NCBI GenBank assembly: GCA_037576215.1 | Contig: JBANDB010000003.1 | Span: 7,564,001 to 7,628,000, forward strand | DNA: 64,000 nucleotides | Source of the DNA: Armillaria gallica | Lineage: Eukaryota; Basidiomycota; Agaricomycetes; Agaricales; Physalacriaceae | Direction of reading: 5' to 3' | In this document: piece by piece, positions 32,600 to 44,982 of the stretch | How positions within the stretch are numbered: the first letter of the stretch is position 1 | Layout: every line of letters begins with the position of its first letter | Position numbers and translations under genes: made by a program | Notes under the pieces: model-generated | The model's input: the letters and a program-made list of their open reading frames with translations, nothing else | Told to the model about the DNA's origin: nothing | Databases searched by the model: none

Positions 32600-35500
32600 C
32601 GATGATACTTGGCATAGTCAAAGTCGACTTGCTGGTAGGACCCCGATAGTAAGGACCCATTAATCCAAGACGCATAACGCAACTCCGAACCTGATGCTTG
32701 ATATTAATCCTTGTTGAAGTTAGAGGAAAGTCAGTATGGGTACCGGGCCTTGTATCAACGCGGTGGATACGTACTGTCCTAGATACGAAACTTAACCTGC
32801 ATATCCAACGTGTCCACCTCGAACGACAAAACGCTGAATTTAGATGACTAACAACGAGGTCAGAGATCGTCCATAGCGTGAAATGACAATAAATTCATAC
32901 CCGACAACGATATTCGCCGTCTGCCAGAGGAGGGTCTCGTTTTCATCCGACTACGCTTCCGATAATGGATCAGAATTCTACCCATCCCAAAAGTCTCGCT
33001 CGCAATTTGCGTGATTATGTCACATGGGTGAGGATGGACAGCAAGGACACTGCTGATAGAACGATGATCAACCCTGGGTTAGCAGGAGGCTTCGTTTGGG
33101 TAATTGTGGGCTGGCCAAGGATCAGCGGACATGCATCAAGTGGGAAAACCGGCGCCCATGAAGAGAACATCGTCCACGGGGTCCGCAAATTTGAATTTCG
33201 TCGACCTTTTTAGACATCCTTGACCGTGAAGACTCGACTCGTGCTTCTCGTCACCTCGAGTGCGACAAGTGACCGTCGCGTCTGGAGTTATGACAAAGAG
33301 ATCTGTAACCCGATAAATGCTGGGCGGACCGATCATTATCATGACAGGACGGACGAGTACATGCAAAGCCGTTTTCGAATTCCTGTTAGACTAAAATCAA
33401 CACAGGGAGTAAGACAAGGCGAAATCGCTCACGGTGAACGCCTTTAAGGAGTGTTGACATGTCGTCGTATACGAAAGTGCCCCTTGCTTCACTCGAACTG
33501 CAGCGTACAGCTTCTGAAACCCATCCCTGATACGCAATGTACATGGTCCTCCTCAAAGATGAAGTGTATACCTCACCTAAGCATATCGAGCCGTCAATGA
33601 GGAAAAAAAGGTGCGTAATGCGAAGACGCGCACACCTGTTGTCCGTTAGACCATCAAGGGATAAATATGGGACAAGGATGGTCATTTGATCCTATTTCCA
33701 ACGGCGATATCCTTCAAACGGTGCCGGCCGATGGAAAACCTTAACTGGATGCGATAATTCCCTGCCGAATGCTCGACGATGCTCATGGATGAACCGTATA
33801 GAAAACTCTAGGATAATCGCGATCAAAAAATGAGAAAATTTCTGATTCTGCCATCGAGGCTCGACCCAAATCCTGCGGCCAGGTGAACACCGTGAGATAC
33901 AACGATCGATGTCCAATAATCAGGCAAGCCATCGACCAGGATTCCGGCGCTCATCTTTGGTATGATGAGAATGATGAGAGGAACAGCGTTTGTCTTTTTC
34001 GTTACCACGGGATCTGAGATGTACATCGGTAGTCGATTGTGTCTTCTTTTTCAGTAAGTAACCTCTCCCTAGATCCTGAACGTCGGCTGCCAGGGTAACA
34101 GACTCCTTAAGTGGGGAGTGTGGCGCAAATCAAGGCCGTCGCCCCGACGTCCGCGCAGATTTGAATTCACTCGACCTGCCCAGTCTCCAATGCAAGGGAG
34201 ACGAAGTTTACCACATCGTCGAGCCTGAGATGACCCCATCGCCTGAGCGACTTACTAAATGGATAAACGCCTAGCGTGGTGACCATTGGCTTGACAGGGA
34301 GTACGAGATCTCGCAAGCCATTTTCGCGTCCCCTTTGAACTACAATCAGGATCAATATAGAGAAATAAAGTGTAACAGAGTCGCTCACAGGGGATACATG
34401 TAAGTAGTGCCGACGTGAATAACGGCCCTTGCTTCGCTCGAACTGTTGCTATAAGCTGTTATGAGAAACACCGATCGCATGCTCCTTGACGTAAGAACTC
34501 ACCAGTCCACTGTAGCTAAAATGCAGAATTACTCTCATACTCCGGTTCGAATAATCACTGATCCTTTATATGTAATAGACACGACGCCTAGTCCGGGACG
34601 TGGCTGCCATGAAGGATGAAGAACATACAGAAGTGGAGCAGATTGGCTAAATACTGCTCCGCCAAGGGTCCTTCGATGTAAGAGAATGAACGTATGACGT
34701 CGTATCACCCTATCCTTATCTTTGCCCAGAGATAGGCAAAGATAGCACGAAAGCCATTGAACGTTTGTCACTTTCATCGACAGCTCTCCGTCACGGAGCT
34801 GTACAGTCTCCGGAAGCGACTCCAATGGACTTCATAATGACGTTGCCCACACCCACCAATTACGATTACCCGGATATCCTGCTCTGAGCGCACTGGTGAT
34901 GACACGAAATATGAAAGACCGTCACTGTAGGCAGCCTCATAAGCCCCGTCCCATCTCCTCGTGACGAGGTAAGGCTACGCCATTGGCCAACTACTTGATA
35001 GTCATTGGAGCCGTGTCTCTCGACGGTCAAACCGCACTTGCGGTTCGCCTGCCTGCTGGAGAGTTTTTGCCGCACCAGGACAAATTGCCCTGGAATCAAA
35101 GTTATATAGCTTTCGATCGTGCTGCCTGCCAGTGAATAAGGTCAGGCAGGAAAATATGGGCAGTTAGACGGGAACCAACCGGCACCGTGAGGCCGTTATC
35201 TACTCTGACCATGCTGTACGGCAGGGATAAGCAGCACCTCCCATTGTGCCGACAGCTGTAGAACTCGATAAAATGAAAGGTGATGGCAGTGATAGAATTT
35301 TGCGGAACCGGCCACCGATTCACCATCCAGCGCCACTGTCCCCACGCCGTCAAGAAAGTTATTGACGTCAAGACCGCACATCTCTGTTTCAGGAGACGTT
35401 CTCAAAGCCAGCTGCCGGTTGTGTGAATCCGAACCTTGTCTTTGCTAGATGTGCAGATTCCGGTTATTACGGAGTTCATTTTTGCAGTAATGGTCCAGGA

Positions 35501-38110
35501 GTTTCGGAGGGGGTGAACGGGATGCTCGAACATGGGTAGACTTCATGAATGCCTGCCAAACCCCTTGTCATGAGCGACACTCTGGTTTACTGTCTCCGCC
35601 CCGCTGCTTCCGTTCTGCAATTCGACTTCCGCTATGAAAGGGGAACTATTGGGGAAGAATGCCTTCTTAAGCGTCTTCAGTGTCATCTCTTCCGTCTCCG
35701 CCGGTTCGCCTGAAAGGAATTCCAGCCGACTAACATAGGTACTGCACACGGCGGTCCTGATCGACGTAGATATCAGACAGAGTACGACGGAAAAGCAGGG
35801 CTACACGTACAATATGACACCGCAATCGCGTGCCCGTAGCTCTTAGTCGTACATGGCCACCTCGAGCCAAAGCATCTAAAAATACGGCAGGAAGTGTATT
35901 AAGAGCCAAGCCATGGGCTAAGGAACCGCAAACGACAAACCTTCCGTCGTCTCGTCGATTCCGTCCTACAAAGTTCCCGGCACACCACCGTTACATTGAG
36001 ATACGTCCTCGTGGCTCTTGGCACCAACGGCCAGAACCCTCAAGACGGGCAAGCCCACTTCTCGCCATTATCTGTCAGCGCACAATCCGTGACTCCGGGC
36101 GCGTTGAGTATGAGCTTGCAAAGTTTCATAGGCGGACACAAGTGGGTCAATTATTGGTCTCGTGTTTGTCTAGAGTGAGTTGAGCGCGTCGCGGAGAACG
36201 TTCCTTCACGGATATCAATAATGGAGTCGACCACCTGGTCGTACGTAAATTAAAAAAACCTTTGTACAATCCTGCGAAAGTGAACATTGTATTATTTACG
36301 CAAGACGTTATTGAACTCTGAAATTGCTTAGAGTGAGAAAAAGTTGGGATTCGCCTAAGAAAGGGATAGCACGTCAAGGAGAGAAGGCCTAGACAAAAAA
36401 TAATTCAATACCGTAGTCCTATCTATACATATAAATTTTCATTCATCCCTTTTTCTTGGTCGCGAATGGCCTTAACAGAGTGATATCCTTCATAGCAGTG
36501 AGAAACTATGTGGTGGTTCGAGTTTAAGCCGGAAATTCCCGGCAATCAACGTCAGTCATGTGGACACTCCTATTGGTTCGGCAGTTTCGGCTTTTAAGTT
36601 CTGTTCCCCTCATCGACTCCCTCTAGTGAAGTTCTCCAAATTCTTCTCTAGCTGCATCGGAATATTGTGTACCACTGGCTCTCTTTTTGTATGACGTTTA
36701 TCTCTCCTTCAGATATACTTACAAGTAACCGCATGACTTGACTCAATGGTGCCTGTGGGAGATGTCAGCCCTGAGCCACTGAAATTGACATGGGATCGCA
36801 GTTCGCGGCAAAACCAACCCTGTCCAGGATCACGAAATCTCCACTGAATCTTATCACGTACCTTCGACGCCCTTTACAAATTTACCGACTAGGCCGTACA
36901 GGGCGAGTTTTCAATTCGTATAACGTGCTGCCTTTCATTCTCCATTTGAACTAGGGATAGAATCTGATACTATCTTTGCCAGTATGCGATATCGTGTTAT
37001 CGACCGCCGTACTATTGGCTCAAGAACATGAACCTTAGCCTTTTTTCGAGGTAAGAAGTCCACCTTGACGCTTCGGATGTTCATCGATAACCTCTTGCCA
37101 AGGATCCTCTGCGCTACAACGCACGAACTGCATAGACAGGGAATAACAATCGTCATGGCACCGTGAATCTGTCCAGTCACTTTAGACATTTCCATCACAG
37201 CAACCCATCGAAAAAGATGTATGTTTTTCATCTTCCGCAACGCACCGGCTTCGGCATCAATGATAAATGAAGCGCCTAAAAAGCTGCGGGACTGTAAGTC
37301 ATTCGGAACTCCTTCTGCGGGTGTTGCTAATTGATTGTCATTATAGGCTCCGCCGTGCAATCCCCATTAGACTCACAACGGTCGCGAAGGTCCTTGTCGC
37401 CAACTCTTTATCTATATGCCTCAATATTTATTCTTTCCCTCTAGTGCAATAAACAGGATCCATTTCGAGACGCACACGTTCTTGTACGCAGTATACGCCA
37501 CTAAACGTACCCACACTGAGGCCATCTTTTCCGCTCAGAAAGCGTTAACAATATCTACGAACTTCCCAAGCACGCCACGTCGAAAGTTTGTTGCGGCGAG
37601 TCGGTGACGCCACGCAGCGCCGCTCAAACATCCAGCCCCCTTCCTAGGATACGAGCTTGGAGAATCTGTACGGCTTAAACTGACTTCCTAAGACATAGAA
37701 CTCAAGTCTAGATCGAAAGAAGTTCGATTTCTCAGCAAATGTCTAGTTGACGCCGCCGCTGGAGCTCCAACTTTATGCACAAGTTCCTGATAAAAAGTCT
37801 CCCTCCCTACAGATATCCGAATTAGGCTCCCAGGGATGAGTCTATCACATCGTGGGCGCCGAAAAGAAGTTGCCCCTCCATATGACATAGAAGGCACACG
37901 ATGGTTAATGATTGATTGCAGAGAAACTTCCCTCGTTGGCAGAAGTTCTTCCGAAATGTGGATTAGGGTCGACTTCGAGAAGCTAGGGAGGCATGGACTG
38001 TATACTTTTCGAGCCATGAAAAGATTGACTGCGGGCACGTCCGGACTACACATTTCTCCACGTGTGTTTGATTCCGATCTCTGGTCGAATACGGACCTTG
38101 ACTCAGCCTG
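32600..38110. other. Gene-poor stretch with SINE-like debris
   Basis: No gene model could be built. Between 33180-33400 and 34150-34400 two related segments share TTGAATTYR-TCGACCT and later words also seen near 28300-28490, so these look like bodies of a dispersed short repeat. The longest ORF (minus, 36935-37360, 141 codons) has no recognised motif and no supporting splice sites. Confidence 0.4.
33842..33900 (-). repeat. tRNA-derived SINE-like head, family 2
   Basis: Minus-strand TCTCACGGTGTTCACCTGG, GGCC-centred middle and B box GGTCGAGCC; tail diverged. Confidence 0.45.
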
Positions 38111-38120
38111 GAGACATCGG

Positions 38121-38128
38121 TATTTAAG
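38121..38128 (+). promoter_or_regulatory. TATA-like box of the inositol oxygenase gene
   Basis: TATTTAAG lies 83-90 bp before the ATG, followed by a pyrimidine-rich stretch typical of fungal start regions. Confidence 0.45.
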
Positions 38129-38210
38129 CAGTTCCAATGCTATACCCAAAACACCATCCCCTCCAGTCCTTTTCTTCCTCACTCTCACCTTCATCCTCAC
38201 CTACGCAATC

Positions 38211-39568
38211 ATGCGCACCATCTCCAGTGAATTTGACGAGCTCTCCGACGCTGTCGATACAGGTAACGCGAAACTCGTTGTCTAGAGGAGACACGCTGAC
38301 CGCCACTACCCCTTGTAGTTAACGTCCTCAAGGGCAAGGCACCTGCTGTCTGGGACAGCAAGTCCGAGTTTGACGAATCCATGGACAAGACGCGATTCCG
38401 CCAATACGAGGACGCGTGTGATCGAGTCAAGACCTTCTACAAGGAACAACATGGTTGGTCTCCCCCTTCCTTTTCTTTTCACATCCTCGAATCTGACACA
38501 CCATTGTAGAAAAACAGACCATGGAGTATAACATTCAGGCGCGCACCAACTTCCGCAAGAACGTTCGGGCGAGAATGGGTAAGTTCGGTGGAGACACCTT
38601 TCCGTTCATGATACTGATACGCGCCCATGCAGGCGTCTGGGAGGCTATCGAGATGCTTGACACGCTCATCGACGAATCGGACCCTGATGTCAGCTATTTC
38701 CCGGTTTCCATTCAATCTTCCCAGCTGATGGCTTATTAGACCGAACTTTCGCAAATAACGCACCTCCTTCAGACCGCCGAGTCGATTCGGCGCGACGGAA
38801 AGCCCGACTGGATGCAAGTGACCGGGCTAGTGCATGATCTCGGGAAGCTGCTCTTTCTCTTTGGTTCCGAGTCAGTGTCGTCTTTTGTCATGATCCGTCG
38901 TGTTAATTAACTCTCCGGATCGCTCTTTTAGGGGACAATGGGATGTTGTCGGGGTACGTAACGTTTGATTTGTACTAGTGGTACCTTGAGGACTGACATC
39001 ATCTCGTCGTCATCGTCTGTTCGTTCTTAGGACACGTTTGTTGTAGGGTGCCGGTTCTCTGATAAGATCATTTATCCGGATACCTTTGCAAACAACCCGG
39101 ACTCGGCGGACCCGGTTTATTCAACGGAATACGGAGTCTACAAGCCTCACTGCGGGCTAGAAAATGTCATGCTATCATGGGGACACGATGAGGTTTGCTT
39201 CCTCTTTTGGTTAGATAAGAATCGAGTAATTGATTGACTGCTCGCTCAGTATCTCTACAACGTTCTCAAAAACCAATCATCCCTACCAAAGGAAGCTCTT
39301 GCCATGATTCGCTACCACAGCTTCTATCCGTGAGTTTGACATCCCTCTCGACACCGGCAATCATTCTAACCTCGCATATAGATGGCACCGCGAAGGCGCA
39401 TACACACACCTTACCAATGCAGAAGACGAAAAATTGCTCGTGGCCGTTCAAGCGTTCAACCCCTACGATCTGTACAGCAAAAGCAATGAAGCTATCGACG
39501 TCGAAAAACTCAAGCCGTATTACAAAGGCCTGATTGAAAAGTTCTTCCCGCCGGTTCTGGACTGGTGA
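38211..39568 (+). CDS. Myo-inositol oxygenase
   Basis: Converts myo-inositol and O2 to D-glucuronate (EC 1.13.99.1), the first step of inositol catabolism, as a soluble di-iron enzyme. Nine exons: 38211-38262, 38319-38453, 38510-38578, 38633-38688, 38740-38870, 38932-38953, 39031-39192, 39250-39329, 39382-39568 (297 aa, the usual size). All six iron ligands known from the mammalian enzyme have counterparts: His112 (THLLQTAE), His136-Asp137 (VHDLGK), His207 (WGHDE), His232 (RYHSFYPWH) and Asp265 (NPYD). The spacing matches to within one residue. The protein ends FFPPVLDW as usual for the family. Donors GTTGGT (38454) and GTCAGC (38689) are weak but required by frame. No inositol or glucuronate pathway partner is nearby. 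Confidence 0.95.
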
Positions 39569-39599
39569 ACGTGCTGCTAAAATTATATCTTTCTTGCGA

Positions 39600-40400
39600 T
39601 GATTCTATTGCTTTCGATCTATGCTATTGTACTGTCTTGTTTTGGATACTGCATCGCTCTCGTTAAATAGTCTAGCCTAATGTTTAATGACAATTCTACG
39701 CGCCTAGGCGATTACCCTCATCCGATGTTTCATGTACGACTCAATATTACCGCATCTTTGTCTACCGAGATATGCTCAAACAACGATCATACAGATCGGA
39801 ATCATTCTCCGGCCTCGATGACAAATGTGGTGAGCAGGGTGCAAAATCTACCTCCGTCCAATGGGGGTTGAGGTCGGGGATCGGTGGTTAAATTCCCAAG
39901 TATCAAGCAACTTACAGCTGTTTGCAAACAGCTTGACAATAGCGGGCGTTTTGTGCGAGAGAAGAGAGTGATCTATACTTCGTCATAAACCGTGGTTTGA
40001 GGGCTTGAGGACGCGTTTGTGGGTAGTTTATGGCCATTTCGGCGATCTCGGAGGCTATTTCATGCGCTTGAAGTCCCCAAAACACGGTTTATGAGGAAGT
40101 CCGAGCTTCTTGCATCATCCACGAAAACCCCCCTGACTGTCAAGCTGTATGCAAACAACTGTACTTACAGCCGACACTATCGAGCAGGTTCGCGGGTCAT
40201 GAAATTTGTCACTCGGAGGGAGCGCGTGATGCACTGCGCAGCAAAGTTACTTACTCAATTGTTCTTCTCTGTATTGAGTAGATCGTTTCTTGACGTCTGG
40301 TTAACCGCTTCGAGTACATTGCGCAATATCAAAACGGAGTAACCTGCCAATCCACATACACGATTCGTACACAATACATATTTCTTTAAGTAGATAACAA
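39600..40400. other. Inositol oxygenase 3' flank
   Basis: Non-coding as far as I can tell; holds the foldback element at 39915-40161. Confidence 0.4.
39915..40161. mobile_element. Foldback MITE, TA-flanked, 247 bp
   Basis: The left arm CAGCTGTTTGCAAACAGC... is repeated inverted on the right (...CTGTATGCAAACAACTG). The arms stay similar for about 85-90 bp each (inner end TCATAAACCGTG/CACGGTTTATGA), leaving a spacer of about 80 bp. TA dinucleotides flank both ends (39913-39914 and 40162-40163). Size and TA flank suggest a Tc1/mariner-type MITE; a hairpin RNA is an alternative. Confidence 0.65.
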
Positions 40401-40422
40401 CACCAACACCAACACCACCTCT

Positions 40423-40960
40423 TCAAGAGGTGACGGCGTTCGTATTGAACTGCTCCTGAGTCTGCTCGGCAGTCGGATTGATGGACATCGTCATGCCCAA
40501 GCGGCAGTGAGCTCCGGCAGCCTGGCTGCAGGAGACAAAGTGAGGCTCGGTGTCGAGGATCGTGGTGGTGAATGTGCTTCCGGGCTGGCTGACGGCGTCA
40601 ATGCTAAGAAGGAAAGAGCATCAGCACCAAGATGACGTAGGCAAATTGAATACAACACACAATCCACTGTCGAAAGCGCCCGGTCCTACACCTCCTGCGG
40701 GAGGAGGGCAGGGATCAGTGAACGTGGTCGTCGTCGCCGAATCTGGTGAAAAAGTAAAATTAATAGATGGAGTAATAAATGAGTGGGTACATACGGTTCC
40801 TAGTGAGGAACGTGAAGGTGACGGTATCCCCGATGGCGGGGTGAATCTCGGTGGGGCTGAACGAGAACGCGTTGTTGGGACCAACTTGGACGGCCCAGTT
40901 GACGCCCATGGCAACGGGTGCGAAGACGAGAGCAGTAGAGAAGATTGAGAGAAGACGCAT
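40423..40960 (-). CDS. Secreted single-domain cupredoxin (plastocyanin-like)
   Basis: Three exons (40960-40795, 40742-40661, 40603-40423), 142 aa. Residues 1-19 form a signal peptide (MRLLSIFSTALVFAPVAMG). The domain opens WAVQVGPNNAFSFSPTEI, as in fungal serine-rich cupredoxins. Type 1 copper ligands are in place: His after NHSATTTTF, Cys in FVSCSQ, His in GAHC and Met in LGM. No GPI or Ser/Thr tail follows, so it should be a free extracellular copper protein. The role is unknown for the family; electron transfer or a developmental cell-wall role has been suggested for relatives. A TATTTAAG lies just upstream. The two-domain relative sits at 58551-60037. Confidence 0.85.
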
Positions 40961-41069
40961 TGTTGTGAAGATTTGAGTCTGTGTTGTTGTTGGACGTTCT
41001 GCCGCTTAAATACTCTGAAGGTGCACTTCGTACCAGTGCGGTGGTTTTCGAGCCTGGAAAATTAGGCAT

Positions 41070-43860
41070 GCGCTCGTTGTCACCAGACGTGTTCTCGAGT
41101 GTGTTTCACTGGTCTTCGTGAGTGACGACCCAACGGGCGGGATGGAACTGTTCGCCGAAAGGGAAGCGGGCTCCCACATCTTCAAGGGTTCCTGGCCGTT
41201 CCTGGCCTCAGATCCCCGGTGTCAGGTGGTGAGAGTGAACTTGGAAAATGCCTCATATACCCGGGGTTTACGTGTGTAGTTTGAATTCTGCGTGTCAGAA
41301 AATGCGCACATTGTGCGATGATCTGACGCTGATCTTGAGGTAGAAAACGAGCTGTGAAACATAGACGTCAAATGCCGGTCCCGAGTCTTAATAATAGGAA
41401 CTCTAACTTGTATGACCGGATAATAACGATTGACTACCGATGTCTTGACGGGAACGGACTTGTAATTGCGAACGTAGAAAGACCAGGATCATGGACTGGC
41501 CATCCACCATATTTTTGCGCCAAAATCTCGTGAACAGCCTAGTGGTCTCTTCGTCTAAGGAGCGTTGATATTCGAATTAATATTCAGATCCTAGGGTTTG
41601 GGTCCTTCGAGAGGGTTTCCACAGGCTAGTGAGAAACTCACATACTCGACCTGAACAACATGTGAAGGACCTCGGGATGCAAGAAACCGACATGATTCTG
41701 AGCAGATACTCGAGGACATGTGGTTTGTATTATGCAAAGGATACTGTCCGTTCACAAGAATATGGTAAGAAAGGGAAAGAAGAACAGCCTATAGCAAATA
41801 GCCCACCGAGCTCGTGCCTAAACAACTCTGTCGCTGGCTAGCGTACAGTAAAGATTCAGCCTTTCACCAAATTCGAGAATGCAGTTCCTACAATCGAGAA
41901 ACGCGGGCGTCAACAAGAATCAGATGGTAGTAAGTGCGCGGTTATGCATTGCTGGAGATCCGGAGGCGAAGTCAATCTAAAGATGAATTACACAAAAACA
42001 AACATCACGTACAGAATCTACCGCCCCCTGCACATCCTGCATTCACTCCTGATGTCCAAGCAGGAGACTGACGCGCGCGTCTTCAAGGACTGGCATCTAC
42101 ATCGTGCGTCGCCTATGATAAACGTGGCCTCCTCGTCAGCTCTGCGTCCTAAAAATATTATCAACGTCAGCAGATTTGAACATGTCAGGAACGCACACAC
42201 GCACAATTGCTAGAAATGATCAATAACGGAACGTGGGTACTGGGAAGACTAGTGATCACTCAGCAACTTCTCGCGATCCCCGGAAATTCGATTGAACGCG
42301 GCTGGGGGAATCTAGTTGTAAACTGGCTGGAAGATCGGGTCGCCGCTCTCTAAAACTAGCAGTTCAAAGCTGAGGCTTATCTGATGTTCGACCGCGGGAA
42401 TTTACAGGAAAGTGGTGGTGATTGGGTGTGGTCATGTCTCCATTACTATGCAGTATGCGCCTGGAGTACGTGCGCGGTGCCAGGGTGAGGAGAACAAAGG
42501 ATAAAACGAGGCAGAGGTGGTATCCTGCAGTTGTCGCAAAGCTTTTCGCGGACCATGTCCATCCAATTTAGATGCGCGAGGTGGATGGAAAGCTGGGTTG
42601 GATATCTTACATGTGCAGGTTCAGATGGCCTTATGTAGACAAATCGCTCCCAAAAATTTCGTATATTTTCGTTGTTCACCGGTACCAGGACAATCTGGTA
42701 CATGATAGGTGAGGTTTTGTGTCGTCCAGACACTCGGAAAACACGTGTCTTCTCCAGGATGCGACCTAGACACTGTAGCTCGCTCACTGTCGTTCCAGAA
42801 GGGGGCTAGTGGCAAGAAAAACATGAATATTTTGATATCTACATCCGAAGTTCTTCGAGCTTGCAGACTACATGAGCATCATACGTGCAGAAACGAGAAC
42901 GAACGCACCTGTGCTGCCACTGGACTCCCCGTCTTTTCAGCAATTTCCTTGACATTTTAGTTTCCCTCTGTGCCCAAGCTGGTCTGAATTCGGGTAGGTA
43001 AAGGAAGAAAAAGACGACAAGAGACGTAAATGTAGCCTTAACAGTAGCACTGCTCTGCAAACATCATCAAGCGCCGAACAGGTTTCAAGATTTGCCCGAG
43101 AAATCGAACGAAAGCAGAAGAACGGTCAAGCATTCTCAGTAAGGCACAGTGACCGGAGCACTGTCAGGCTTAAACTTGCAGCCGTTGCGGCTAAACGCCC
43201 AGAAACAGCAATCGGGCCTTTCCGTTCCCACGCCACAGACGCGTCTCCTACCTTCATTGTGATGGCAGGTGGATTCAAGAAATTTTACGTCCACTCTCAG
43301 GTCCTGACTCTATATCATGACTATCTCTACGTGCTAACGCCGGTCTCCCGTAGTATACTGAAGTTTGGATTCCTTGAACAATCATTTGAATAGCATTGAA
43401 GCCCATAGTCCGGGGTCCTGATTCCTGATTCTGAATGCTTGTATTTCTGACCTTCAGACTATATCTCTTGCGCCGGTCGTGGCTATATCAAGCTTACAGC
43501 TATATCCCCTGGAACGATGCCTACTTTGTTGGATATTGCGAGCGAGCTTGCGGGATTGATAGCACGTGGCTGGACCAATTACATAATATACATAGAAATT
43601 TTCTTTACCTACATTCTCTTTGCCGTTTACCACGACGTACGTACTGGCAAACGTAGCTATTCTTTTCTACCTTCGCCCGACCTCGTTGTAACATACTTGG
43701 CACCGTGCGCTCGAAGACAATTGACTCGACAGGTTTGCGATAAGAATACTCTTTATTCGTCTGGTGATGGCGAACCTACGTAACGTGTGTACAAAGGAGA
43801 TACTTTACGCAATCCGACTCTATCTCTCGGCCTATTCCGCGAGTGGCTAACGGCCTTTGT
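41070..43860. other. Intergenic region, no supported gene
   Basis: Candidate ORFs (minus 42446-42787, 113 codons; plus 43517-43783, 88 codons with a hydrophobic middle NYIIYIEIFFTYILFAVY) lack any family resemblance. The latter could be a membrane-protein exon; I could not extend it. Confidence 0.35.
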
Positions 43861-43876
43861 CCCTTTGTTCTTTGGG

Positions 43877-43886
43877 TATATATAAC
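43877..43886 (+). promoter_or_regulatory. TATA box of the 44002 gene
   Basis: TATATATAAC followed by a CT-rich stretch and the ATG about 115 bp later. Confidence 0.5.
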
Positions 43887-44001
43887 AAGCTACCCCAAAG
43901 GCGCCTTTCATATCTTCATCTCTCACTTCATTCTCCTCTCTGAAGCTTGCCTTCACCGAGACGTCTTTCTTTCTCTTGAGTAATTCTATTGGTCATTTGA
44001 T

Positions 44002-44416
44002 ATGTCGTCAGCGAGTACGAGTCGTCTTCCAATTATCTATAACACCGCTATTCTAACACCATGATACAGACTATTCCACATCCACCAGTGCCTTCGCCCA
44101 TGCTCCCAGCGCATTTTACCAACTCCCCTACGGTGCGGTTTACTCCGCGCACCACCACGTAACCATTCGGGGGACCACCTATTTCATCGACAATCTCCAC
44201 GCAGCTGGAGTTCCCGGTGCGCTCACATACAGGGGCACGGTATATCTCCCGCAAAGTGGTCCTTCCAGCACCTCGCGCCACCGCCTACCTGCCCAAGAGC
44301 TCAAGGATGGTCACTCGACTGGTGGTTTTGAATATCAACCGGAGCAGCGGCAGATGGATTCGAGAAGCGTATCCGACTCTGAGACGGCATCAGACTCGGA
44401 CGACCAGAGTGTTTGA
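44002..44416 (+). CDS. Small hypothetical protein with acidic Ser/Asp tail (121 aa)
   Basis: Two exons, 44002-44020 and 44070-44416, joined by a 49-nt GT-AG intron. The main exon has no ATG near its start; the 19-nt first exon supplies MSSAST. The body has HHHVTIRGTTYFIDNLH and GALTYRGTVYLP, then a polar, acidic end (SVSDSETASDSDDQSV). No signal peptide or membrane segment. A good TATA box and pyrimidine-rich leader support expression. Family not recognised. Confidence 0.6.
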
Positions 44417-44692
44417 GGGGAAACTACTTATACGTATTGTCGCTCGCCTTCTGGAAGGGTCTTTATTCTACCTTACATTCTTCCAAAACCTGTAGGCTGG
44501 AACTTGTGGGCGGTATCTAATATCTATATCATCCAGGATGTAAAACGTTTGTTCAAGGCACCAGTAACCAGACTCTGGTAGAAACTCTAGACTTGCTTGA
44601 GAACAGGCACAATACTATCTGAGATTTTGTGCACCGCTGCTTGCATCATACAACCTTCGTTCTACAATTTGAGCTTGGAACAATCTTCTGGG

Positions 44693-44793
44693 TTCTCTCT
44701 GACTGGGAGTCGAGCCCAGTTTTCGCGCGCATCATAGGCGAATCTGCTATCTGAATGACAGGCACGTGTACTGATTGATATATTACCAGAGAC
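44693..44793 (-). repeat. tRNA-derived SINE-like head, family 4
   Basis: Minus-strand GTCTCTGGTAATATATC ... GGGCTCGACTCCC ... AGAGAGAAC; related to 32479-32570 along its length. Confidence 0.55.
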
Positions 44794-44982
44794 CCGACCG
44801 ATTTTATTATTGACCGTACTTCTAGCAGACGAACTCGATGCCGAATCCAAACCGACCAACCATGGGCGTCCGATACAGTTGTAGTAACGTCACCCGCATT
44901 TCATTGCGTAGTGAATCTCGACGTCTAGGCAACTTCTGAGTACATTGGGCTCGAACGTAATGGGCTATCAGGACAGAGGAGC

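Noticed and set aside
37836..38285. 149-codon plus-strand ORF ahead of inositol oxygenase
   Set aside because: It covers the TATA box, leader and first exon of the oxygenase in another frame; the oxygenase model explains the sequence better.
40550..40948. 132-codon plus-strand ORF
   Set aside because: Antisense to the cupredoxin gene, which has a full set of copper ligands and consistent introns.
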